Virus record (IMG/VR): IMGVR_UViG_3300043449_000316
Location: 1 to 20,352 of that record
Direction: 5' to 3' (one strand)
From: a virus
Length of the DNA: 20,352 nt
Made by a program: the position numbers and the translations under genes. Below the pieces are notes generated by a model that was not told the DNA's origin, did no database searches, and was given only the letters and a program-made list of their open reading frames with translations. Within the stretch, counting starts at the first letter, position 1. The number at the start of each line of letters is the position of its first letter. Of the stretch, positions 14,765 to 20,253 are shown piece by piece.

Positions 14765-14972
14765 AGGCGGATCCTTTCTCCAACTGGCGGATGCTGTTGT
14801 GCATCACGATGGTCTTCTCGATCCATCCGATGAGCAGGGTCAGCGTCTCCTCGACGGTCGCGCTGTCGGTCGCAGGGCTCAACGTCCGCTGCGCCTCTTC
14901 CCAGTCGTTAGCGGCAAGTCGCAGGTGCTTCTTGCACTCGGTCAGCCAAAAGTCTGCACGGTTAAAACTCAT
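14757..14972 (-). CDS. Small helical protein of unknown function
   Basis: This gene encodes 71 aa. Of three in-frame ATGs (14981, 14978, 14972) the third fits best, with AAAGGA nine bases upstream. The protein is helical and acidic: MSFNRADFWLTECKKHLRLA, then TVEETLTLLIGWIEKTIV. It overlaps the exonuclease start and probably couples to it. No family recognised; a modulator of the exonuclease pair is possible only by position. Confidence 0.6.
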   Translation of the reverse strand: MSFNRADFWLTECKKHLRLAANDWEEAQRTLSPATDSATVEETLTLLIGWIEKTIVMHNSIRQLEKGSACD

Positions 14973-14985
14973 CGTCATCATCCTT

Positions 14986-15807
14986 TCAGATTGCCTTGGG
15001 GAAGGCTTCGTTTCGTTGCGGCGACCATTTGACCATGGCAATCTTCTTGCCCTGACGCTTGGCGTTCCATGCCTTGATGATCCACGCCAAAGCGTCAACG
15101 GATGTTCTAGCCATCCCGCTGGTTCCAATCCGAAGAAGTGCCTCTCGCAGGATTCGTTCTTGGGAATCTTCGGCAAGGCCGATGCCATCTACAAGCCTTG
15201 CAAAAAAAGCATCCGCTTGCTCCCTATGGACTCTCATGCAAATCACTTTGGCAGCCATTACCGAAGACCCAAACTTGAATGAGGTGCGCAACTTGCCATC
15301 GGCAACCACTTCAATGGCTTCTGGGTATAAGATCAAAGCTTCTTTGTAATCAACCGCAAAGTCATTTCGTCTCCAATCCATTTGGAATAGATAATAGTGC
15401 GAAACTCTGGTCAACACCGAAGCTAAAGCTTTGGTGTGTGAATGGCCAAGGATTGACAATACGTCTGATCCGTTACGCTTTTTGCCATTGTCCTTGGTTG
15501 CAAAAGCATCCACGGACACGTTGCGCACTACAATCATTTCAAGGGCCACGTTTGCCTTAATAATCGCAGCCAAACGATGCTGGCCATCAATAAGAAAGTC
15601 GCCAGCAAACGTAATGGTGTCTCCATTGGACATCCACTTCCCTGCCATCATCTGCTCGGCGTATTTGGCAACAATAGACTCGGACAATGGCCGGTTCATG
15701 GTGTTCCTTTGCAAGTAACCATGCGCACGAACTGCATCAACAACTTCAATGGAGACATGCGGCTTGAACTGTATGGGCCTTTGATTCACTGCATTCATGG
15801 GGTTCAT
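14986..15807 (-). CDS. ParB/DGQHR-like domain protein, AT-rich
   Basis: This gene encodes 273 aa, starting at ATG 15807 with AAAGGAAG upstream. The N-terminal half has NRPLSESIVAKYAEQMMAGK, then DTITFAGDFLIDGQHRLAAI. The DGQHR motif is shared by ParB/Srx-fold proteins and by DndB-type proteins linked to DNA modification. The C-terminal half is helical and unknown. Sampled stretches are about 42% GC, against about 70% in the recombinase gene next door, so it was probably gained separately. Small phage ParB-like proteins may bind nucleotides, act as nucleases or regulate; none of these is shown here. Confidence 0.65.
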   Translation of the reverse strand: MNPMNAVNQRPIQFKPHVSIEVVDAVRAHGYLQRNTMNRPLSESIVAKYAEQMMAGKWMSNGDTITFAGDFLIDGQHRLAAIIKANVALEMIVVRNVSVDAFATKDNGKKRNGSDVLSILGHSHTKALASVLTRVSHYYLFQMDWRRNDFAVDYKEALILYPEAIEVVADGKLRTSFKFGSSVMAAKVICMRVHREQADAFFARLVDGIGLAEDSQERILREALLRIGTSGMARTSVDALAWIIKAWNAKRQGKKIAMVKWSPQRNEAFPKAI

Positions 15808-15811
15808 CGTC

Positions 15812-16249
15812 TCAACTTCCTTTCATTGCCTTCTGAACTTTGACCCAGTACGGCTGAGTCGCCCGCTTGCTGGCACCGGCAGGACCACCGTTGTGGATCC
15901 GGGCCAGCACTTCGTAGTTGCGTTCCGCAACCGCGTGCCGAGCGTACCTGAGCAGGTAGGCCACCGTCACGCGCTCCGCGTAGATTCGTTGCTTGCAGTC
16001 GTCGTACTCGCCGCCGAGGCCGGGGCAGTGCTGCTTGGCATCGGTCCAGTATGCACGCCAGATCTGGAGGCAGCCGATGGCTTTGCCGTTGTCGCCAACG
16101 GCGTTGTCGTCGCCGCCCGACTCGACGGAGATCAGCGCGTCGAGGAACGGGCGCAGCTCGGCGCGGACCTCGTCGAGTCGTTCGACGGTCGGCTTCTGAG
16201 CAAACACGGTAGCGATCAGGAACAGGACGCAGGTGATGGTGCGGATCAT
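15812..16249 (-). CDS. Secreted lytic transglycosylase-like endolysin
   Basis: The preferred start is ATG 16249 (145 aa), with GAGGT five bases upstream; ATG 16261 overlaps the previous stop but lacks a ribosome-binding site. Residues 1-18 (MIRTITCVLFLIATVFAQ) form a signal peptide. The goose-lysozyme/SLT-like core has the catalytic Glu43 in SVESGGDDNAVGD, AIGCLQI at 57-63, AYLLRYA near 97-103 and IHNGGPAG at 118-125, then YWVKV. It would cut the glycan strands of peptidoglycan. The signal peptide suggests Sec-dependent export, so lysis may not need a classical holin for release; no holin is evident beside it. Confidence 0.8.
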   Translation of the reverse strand: MIRTITCVLFLIATVFAQKPTVERLDEVRAELRPFLDALISVESGGDDNAVGDNGKAIGCLQIWRAYWTDAKQHCPGLGGEYDDCKQRIYAERVTVAYLLRYARHAVAERNYEVLARIHNGGPAGASKRATQPYWVKVQKAMKGS

Positions 16250-16257
16250 GGTGTACC

Positions 16258-16497
16258 TCATCGGCTAACCCGCACCTGCGGCTTGAGGCGAACCCATCGC
16301 ATGTCGGCCTCGTCTTCGGCGTCCTCAATGGTCTCGTGCAGCGTGGCCGTAGGGTCTCCGGTGTAGATGGACGCCTTGCAGCTCCACATCCACCAGACCC
16401 AGTAGCCTGTCTCGGTTGCGGCCTGCACCACGCCAACGTCGAGCGTCTTGCGGCTGTTGCCTGCCACGATGTAAAGCCCGCTGTGTAGGTTGGTCAC
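16258..16497 (-). CDS. Small protein of unknown function
   Basis: This gene encodes 79 aa, starting at GTG 16497 with GAGGAGGT eight bases upstream, a very strong ribosome-binding site, and overlapping the previous stop as GTGA. It looks beta-rich and aromatic (ETGYWVWWMWSCKASIY), followed by an acidic helix (HETIEDAEDEADMRW). It probably folds as a small domain; no family recognised. It lies between another unknown gene and the lysin. Confidence 0.65.
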   Translation of the reverse strand: MTNLHSGLYIVAGNSRKTLDVGVVQAATETGYWVWWMWSCKASIYTGDPTATLHETIEDAEDEADMRWVRLKPQVRVSR

Positions 16498-16787
16498 GAC
16501 CCCACCTCCTCAACGATCAAGTCCATGCGCGTGGCGTAGCACTCGCGCCCGTCCCGGTAGACCAGCAGCGGACGGTTGGCTTGGTCGCGCACGAGCAGCC
16601 AAGCGTGGCCGCCGTCGCGTGGACCGCGAACGGGATCCCAGCCACGGAACCACGCCGTGGCTCCGGGCATCTCGCTGTCGATCTCGTTGCACGGCTCGCC
16701 GCGATCTGCGGCGGCCTTGCACGCTTCCCAGTGCTGAAGCAGCATGTCCTCGGGCAGGGACTGGAGCAGGTGCCAGATGGGGGTCAT
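16494..16787 (-). CDS. Small protein of unknown function
   Basis: This gene encodes 97 aa, starting at ATG 16787 with GAAAGGAACGACG directly upstream. The first 40 residues are helical (LLQSLPEDMLLQHWEACKAA), then comes a beta-rich part with HAWLLVRDQANRPLLVYRDG. No catalytic motif or membrane segment is visible. A UNCG-capped hairpin lies 14 bases before the start in the mRNA. Function unknown. Confidence 0.65.
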   Translation of the reverse strand: MTPIWHLLQSLPEDMLLQHWEACKAAADRGEPCNEIDSEMPGATAWFRGWDPVRGPRDGGHAWLLVRDQANRPLLVYRDGRECYATRMDLIVEEVGS

Positions 16788-16801
16788 CGTCGTTCCTTTC
16801 T

Positions 16802-16817
16802 GCGCCCCGTAGGGCGC
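16802..16817 (-). other. UNCG-tetraloop hairpin upstream of a ribosome-binding site
   Basis: GCGCCC (16802-16807) pairs perfectly with GGGCGC (16812-16817). Read on the minus strand the loop is TACG closed by C-G, the extra-stable cUNCGg tetraloop; on the plus strand it is CGTA and has no such property. It sits between the stop of the gene at 16824 and the AAAGGA of the next gene. It may stabilise or process the transcript, or punctuate translation. No U-tract follows. Confidence 0.6.
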
Positions 16818-16823
16818 GGGTCG

Positions 16824-17069
16824 TCAGTTGATCACTTGGCAATCGCGCACGAACATCGTGCCACCGGGGCCGGATGCTAGTTCAACGCTCAACCAGTTGT
16901 GGCAGCGGTGGCAAAAGCTGCGGACCTTGACCATCTTGTCGATGATGCTGATGCCACCAGACTCCATCTTGCGCTTGCCGCTCAACCCAACCTTGGCGGT
17001 GACCATGTGCGGATATTCCGTCTGCTGGCAGCAGGGGGGCAGGATCTGAAACTGGATCGTCGTCGTCAT
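16824..17069 (-). CDS. Small Cys-pair protein of unknown function
   Basis: The preferred start is ATG 17069 (81 aa), placing AAAGGA eight bases upstream; an ATG two codons earlier would leave almost no spacing. The protein has CC at residues 13-14 and CHRCH at 53-57 with a later Cys, so a zinc site is possible. The middle part is basic (GLSGKRKM). It looks like a small nucleic-acid- or metal-binding protein but matches no family I can name. It is the first gene after the 175-base regulatory gap. Confidence 0.6.
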   Translation of the reverse strand: MTTTIQFQILPPCCQQTEYPHMVTAKVGLSGKRKMESGGISIIDKMVKVRSFCHRCHNWLSVELASGPGGTMFVRDCQVIN

Positions 17070-17244
17070 CGTCATCTTCCTTTCTCGTCGTCGTCGTCGT
17101 GGTCAGCACTGCGCTGCCCACACAAGCAGTATCGACCAAGTAGACGCTGGGATTCACTAGTTGTTCCCAAATCCTGCGCGTGTTACACGGCGTTCGGGTG
17201 CCGTTCGGGTTGTACGGTGCGGGAGAATACGCCCGAACGGACAC
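17070..17244 (-). promoter_or_regulatory. Intergenic control region with palindrome and CGTTCGGG repeats
   Basis: Three kinds of repeat lie in this gap. An imperfect 20-base palindrome at 17149-17168 has arms GGGA and TCCC around a central ACTAGT, as in many repressor operators. CGTTCGGG occurs at 17191-17198 and 17202-17209 and inverted at 17232-17239. The second and third copies form a nine-base inverted repeat (CCGTTCGGG with CCCGAACGG) whose loop contains TGTACGGT, an 8-mer shared with two other gaps. Five CGT triplets lie at 17086-17100. No clear -35/-10 pair was found. It probably holds the promoter and operator of the middle operon. Confidence 0.5.
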
Positions 17245-17520
17245 CTAACGGCTGCCGTCCTGCGCCTTGCGCCTGCGGACCTTGGCCGGGGGCGGCGTCT
17301 GGTGGTTGGGAAAGGCACTGGCTAGGCGTGCCTTGACCTTGGTGCCCATTGGATCCTCGCACTGCACGCTGGTTGCCCCGGCGTCGTAGAGCACGTCGAG
17401 CACAACCTTGTCGGCGTTGCAGACAACCCTGATTTGCCACGAGGTAGGGCCACGGTCGAGCCAGTGCAGCACCGAGAACCCGTGGCGTTGCGCCTCGGCC
17501 ATTGCATCTTGAAGCTTCAC
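17245..17520 (-). CDS. Small protein of unknown function downstream of helicase loader
   Basis: The start is GTG 17520, overlapping the helicase-loader stop as GTGA, giving 91 aa; the longer open frame upstream is a shadow. The N-terminus is helical (VKLQDAMAEAQRHGFSVL), then comes a mixed beta part (SWQIRVVCNADKVVLDVLYD) and a basic tail (KVRRRKAQDGSR). No known motif. It ends the replication operon. The tail hints at DNA or RNA contact. Confidence 0.6.
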   Translation of the reverse strand: MKLQDAMAEAQRHGFSVLHWLDRGPTSWQIRVVCNADKVVLDVLYDAGATSVQCEDPMGTKVKARLASAFPNHQTPPPAKVRRRKAQDGSR

Positions 17521-18296
17521 ATTCGCCCCCGGCGATGCGAGTGCCAGTTGAACATCACGGCCTTGCCGCCCGACTCGCGCATGCGGTCGAGTATGCGTTC
17601 TCCGATCAGCACCTTCAACGCTTCCATCTCCAAGTTGCTGATAAGCACAGTCGGCTTGAGCGCGTTGTACCTGTCGTTGATCACCTCGAAGGTCACGTTG
17701 CGTTCCGCGTCGGACCCGTACTGCACGCCTACCTCGTCGACGATCAGCAGGTCGGGCTCGGTGTAGCAGGCCGTGACCTGACTGGTCTTCTCGGTGGCCA
17801 GCGGACCCCACGACTCCTTGATGCGCTGCATGAACTTGCCGAAGGTGACGTAGCGCACGGTGCGCTTGAGGGCCACGACGTGCTGCGCAATGGCAACCGC
17901 AAGATGCGTCTTGCCGGTGCCGACCGAACCGACGAACAGCATGGACTTGCCGGTCTTGCATGCCTCGGTGAACCGCTCGGCAAAGTGTCTGGCCTCGCGG
18001 AGTGCGTTGACCTGTCCCGCAGTGGACGCCTCGTAGTTCTTGAACGTGTGGTTCTTCCAGCGGATCGGGATGCCAGCGTCTTCCAGCCTTTGCTGCTCTT
18101 GCAGGCGGCTGTCCTCGGTGTTGCGCCCGCATTCGTCAAGGTGCCGCTGGGCCTCCTCCTCCTTGACGCACTGCATGCATGGCGTCCAACGGTCTGCCCT
18201 CCAGTTGCTGCTCTTGTAGGGTCCGTGGATGCAGCACTCGCGCTGCTCACTTTGCGGGTTTCTATTTCCGCCCATAAGGGTGCTGACGTGGTTCAC
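17517..18296 (-). CDS. dnaC-like: DnaC-like helicase-loader ATPase
   Basis: This gene encodes 259 aa, starting at GTG 18296 and overlapping the initiator stop. An N-terminal zinc-like module has C21-C22-x-HG, then C40-x2-C43. The AAA+ core has Walker A VGSVGTGKTHL (about 122-132), Walker B LLIVDEVG (183-190), sensor 1 TVLISNLE (216-223) and a C-terminal IGERILDRMRESGG with the conserved Arg. DnaC-type loaders place the replicative helicase on the melted origin. The gene follows the DUF1376 initiator that carries the iteron array, a common replication pairing. No helicase gene lies in the window, so the phage may use the host's. Confidence 0.88.
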   Translation of the reverse strand: MNHVSTLMGGNRNPQSEQRECCIHGPYKSSNWRADRWTPCMQCVKEEEAQRHLDECGRNTEDSRLQEQQRLEDAGIPIRWKNHTFKNYEASTAGQVNALREARHFAERFTEACKTGKSMLFVGSVGTGKTHLAVAIAQHVVALKRTVRYVTFGKFMQRIKESWGPLATEKTSQVTACYTEPDLLIVDEVGVQYGSDAERNVTFEVINDRYNALKPTVLISNLEMEALKVLIGERILDRMRESGGKAVMFNWHSHRRGRM

Positions 18297-19105
18297 AGGA
18301 TCTCTCCGTTGGGGCCAATGCCCTTGGTGTAGTCGACCTTGGTGAAGTCGGGATGGGCTAGGGTGTAGCCGCTCTTGCCGTTCGAGCTGGTAGCGAATCT
18401 ATTGTTCTGCACCCAGTCGCTGCGGAACGACTGCCATCCCCGGGACGCGGCTTCGAGGAGGGCTGCCTCAAGGGTGAAGCCTGCCTTGGCCGCCTCGGCC
18501 CGGATGCCGTCGAGGGCACCGACCGTCAGCGGCGCACGCCGCGCCTTGCGGATGGCAATGAAGCCTTCCCATGTTGCCGGGGTCACGTCCTCGGGTCGCT
18601 CTGCTTGAACACTACGCCTGCGTGCAGGCGGCGCGTCGTCAGACGCGCTTGTATTCTTCTTTGTATTGGGGCTGGTTACTTGGTTACTGAGGCTGGTTAT
18701 TGGTTTGGTTCCCAGTGGGATGCCACTGGGTTCCGACTGGGATGCCACTGGGATCCCACTGGGATCCCGCTGGGATGCCACTGGCTTGCGACTGGCTTTC
18801 TTGGCTACGCGACGCTTGCCGTTTTCGCGGTTGCGGTCGGCCAACTTCTGGTACTCCGCAAGCTCCTCATCGCACCGCTTGTTGTGGAACCCGGTCTCGG
18901 TGCGCTCAAACATGTCGGCCAGCACCTGCTCAAGGATGGCAAGGTCCACGCGCAGCCGCCGGGATAGCCATGCGGTGTCTAGAGGCAGGGCCTGCTCGGT
19001 GCTGTAGTACCAGTCGAGGCAGCGGCGATAGACCAGATCCTGCTCGTTGGTTAGGTGCGCCGTGGCCGCTTGGTAGTCGTTGACGTGGAAGCGGTAGTAG
19101 TGCAT
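18293..19105 (-). CDS. DUF1376 (YdaU-type) replication initiator protein
   Basis: The chosen start is ATG 19105, giving 270 aa. Residues 1-90 match DUF1376: MHYYRFHVNDYQAATAHLTNEQDLVYRRCLDWYY and so on, including DTAWLSRRLRVD. Residues 91-165 are a low-complexity linker with an 11-residue repeat (IPVASQSEPSG). Residues about 175-240 resemble the C-terminal domain of phage replication organisers (WEGFIAIRKARRAPLTV, then ASRGWQSF). Such proteins bind the origin and recruit the DnaC-like loader encoded next. The linker DNA contains an 11-base-period repeat array, listed separately. The overlap TGATG with the gene before suggests coupling. Confidence 0.78.
   Translation of the reverse strand: MHYYRFHVNDYQAATAHLTNEQDLVYRRCLDWYYSTEQALPLDTAWLSRRLRVDLAILEQVLADMFERTETGFHNKRCDEELAEYQKLADRNRENGKRRVAKKASRKPVASQRDPSGIPVASQSEPSGIPLGTKPITSLSNQVTSPNTKKNTSASDDAPPARRRSVQAERPEDVTPATWEGFIAIRKARRAPLTVGALDGIRAEAAKAGFTLEAALLEAASRGWQSFRSDWVQNNRFATSSNGKSGYTLAHPDFTKVDYTKGIGPNGEIL
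18651..18799. repeat. Putative replication origin: 11-bp-period iterons and AT-rich flank inside the initiator gene
   Basis: Seven direct copies of a box close to CCACTGGG, each followed by a three-base spacer, run without gaps from 18723 to 18799 with a strict 11-base period. An inverted copy, CCCAGTGG, lies at 18711-18718, so the first two boxes form an eight-pair palindrome. Just beyond, 18651-18710 is about 42% GC, far below the surroundings, and holds direct CTGGTTA repeats. In lambda, iterons inside gene O lie next to an AT-rich melting region in the same orientation. The array codes for an 11-residue repeat (residues 103-132), so a protein-level cause is the alternative. Confidence 0.65.
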
Positions 19106-19305
19106 CACCCCTCCACCTGCACCGCCGCCTTGAGGGCATCCAGAGGCGCGTTGATCTTCTTCCTGTACCGCTGGGCGTAGAGCTTGTGGCACACCACGCA
19201 GGTGGCGTTGCGGGTTTGCCGCTCAGTTCCGCCGCAACGCTTGCATGGCTGCCCGTGGTACCTGCTCTTGCCAGCCTTCGATGCCGCCAGTCTTGGAGTA
19301 TCCAT
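19105..19305 (-). CDS. Small zinc-ribbon-like protein
   Basis: The preferred start is ATG 19305 (66 aa), with GGAGG three bases before it. Residues about 20-40 read PCKRCGGTERQTRNATCVVCHK, two CxxC pairs of a zinc ribbon like those of small phage proteins and HNH nucleases; the HNH catalytic residues are absent. It is strongly basic (RYRKKINAP). It overlaps the initiator start. DNA binding at or near the origin is a guess from context. Confidence 0.65.
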   Translation of the reverse strand: MDTPRLAASKAGKSRYHGQPCKRCGGTERQTRNATCVVCHKLYAQRYRKKINAPLDALKAAVQVEG

Positions 19306-19312
19306 GGTCCTC

Positions 19313-19341
19313 CGCATACCAAGCCGAAGGTGCCATGTCAA
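19313..19341 (-). promoter_or_regulatory. Weak candidate promoter for the replication operon
   Basis: On the minus strand, TTGACA (19341 to 19336) is separated by 17 bases from TATGCG (19318 to 19313). The -35 is a perfect consensus but the -10 matches only three of six positions. Transcription would begin almost at the ATG at 19305, giving a nearly leaderless message, which weakens the case. The rest of this 60-base gap holds nothing else of note. Confidence 0.25.
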
Positions 19342-19365
19342 TGCTCAATCCCACCCCCATGCTAG

Positions 19366-19578
19366 CTACCGCCTGCGCTTCCGTTCCCACGGCATAGCCA
19401 GCTCGTCGTCCACCACGGCCTGAAGCCGCCGCTCGACTTCGAGGAACGGGATGTCGGTCTCCTTGGCTGGACGCTTGCGCCCGTTGGCGCACCACCAGCA
19501 CTTCCCGAACTCCTTGAGCTCGGACTTGTTCAGCGGCACCCGGCACCCCTCGCAGTACTCGTACACGTTGCGAGCCAC
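19366..19578 (-). CDS. Small zinc-ribbon-like protein
   Basis: The start is GTG 19578, overlapping the previous stop as TAGTG, giving 70 aa; the longer frame runs into the upstream gene. Residues 8-33 hold CEGC and CWWC, a two-CxxC zinc ribbon (YEYCEGCRVPLN, then FGKCWWCANGRKR). The C-terminus is helical and basic (LEVERRLQAVVDDEL, then WERKRRR). Function unknown. It is one of several Cys-pair proteins in this genome. Confidence 0.65.
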   Translation of the reverse strand: MARNVYEYCEGCRVPLNKSELKEFGKCWWCANGRKRPAKETDIPFLEVERRLQAVVDDELAMPWERKRRR

Positions 19579-19838
19579 TACACGCCCTCCAACTGCGACC
19601 AGATCCAGCACAACGCCCACACGCAGACCCCGGCCAGCAGCAGGAACGTCGCTACGAGGCCAAGAAAGGCCACAGCAGCGGCTAACGACGGGGGGCCGCT
19701 ATGGTGGTAGCGGGGCTGGCAGATGTGCTGCCTGCTGGCATCGTGGACCGTCTGGCAGCGCGTGCACAGGCGGTAGTGCGGCTGCGGCCACGGGTTCAAG
19801 GCGTCAGGTGTGCTCACGGTCTCGCGGATGTGCAACAT
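19578..19838 (-). CDS. Small membrane protein with N-terminal Cys pair
   Basis: This gene encodes 86 aa from ATG 19838; GTG 19817 is an alternative, and neither has a strong ribosome-binding site. Residues 25-40 carry CTRC and a later HICQ, a possible zinc site. A long hydrophobic segment spans about 53-80 (LAAAVAFLGLVATFLLLAGV, then WALCWIW), one membrane helix or a tight pair. Such proteins can be holins or membrane anchors, but no function is assigned. It is the first gene after the structured gap at 19839-20253. Confidence 0.6.
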   Translation of the reverse strand: MLHIRETVSTPDALNPWPQPHYRLCTRCQTVHDASRQHICQPRYHHSGPPSLAAAVAFLGLVATFLLLAGVCVWALCWIWSQLEGV

Positions 19839-20253
19839 ACTGCATGAGGTAAGGGTGACGGCCCACCCGCCCCCGTCCGGTCAGAGAGGGTTGGCGGGCA
19901 GGCCGTTGCCCCGGCAACACACCGGGGCGGGATACAAAAAGGCTCCGTGGCTCCCGTAGGCGGGGAGTTACCGCTGCGAGGGAGAAAGGAAGAGAGTCAG
20001 TGCATGATCGCGGCGGAGAGTCAGCCACCGCTTGGGTCGCAAAACCTCGCGCACCACGGGCTGGTGTACGGTTGAAATGGTGTGGGCCCGATCTCGGGGT
20101 CGGGCCACCGACGGCACGCCGCCTACGTCCAGTAGGACGCGGACCGTGCAGGCTGACCCGAGCACCTACACAAGGCCGTCGAAAGAACGGGGCACTGAAG
20201 CTGCTCGCAGCCTCTGGCCGAGGTGGCCTTGTACGCCGGAGTCCAACGGCGGG
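19839..20253 (-). other. Structured noncoding region of 415 bases
   Basis: No convincing gene was found on either strand. Stems include a long bipartite hairpin, 19859-19863 with 19901-19905 and 19866-19871 with 19893-19898 around a 2x2 internal loop. GCCCCGG (19908-19914) pairs with CCGGGGC (19922-19928). CTCCC (19951-19955) pairs with GGGAG (19963-19967). CACCA (20052-20056) pairs with TGGTG (20062-20066). GGCCCGA (20085-20091) pairs with TCGGGCC (20100-20106). GAGAGTCAG is directly repeated at 19992 and 20016. TGTACGGT lies at 20065-20072. Its layout echoes the block at 12737-13004. It probably holds a promoter and leader RNA for the replication operon. Confidence 0.5.

Noticed and set aside
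17245-18132. Minus-strand frame of 295 codons
   Set aside because: Only the last 91 codons from GTG 17520 look like a protein; the rest is an out-of-frame, Arg-rich shadow of the helicase loader.
18711-18799. CRISPR array
   Set aside because: The units are 11 bases with three-base spacers inside a coding gene, far too short for CRISPR repeats and spacers.
19930-19970. Intrinsic terminator from the GGGAG stem and following TTTTT on the minus strand
   Set aside because: The T-tract begins about ten bases after the stem rather than directly at its base, so standard termination is not supported.
19968-20165. Minus-strand frame of 65 codons in the right-hand gap
   Set aside because: It crosses several hairpins, has no ribosome-binding site and no protein-like pattern.
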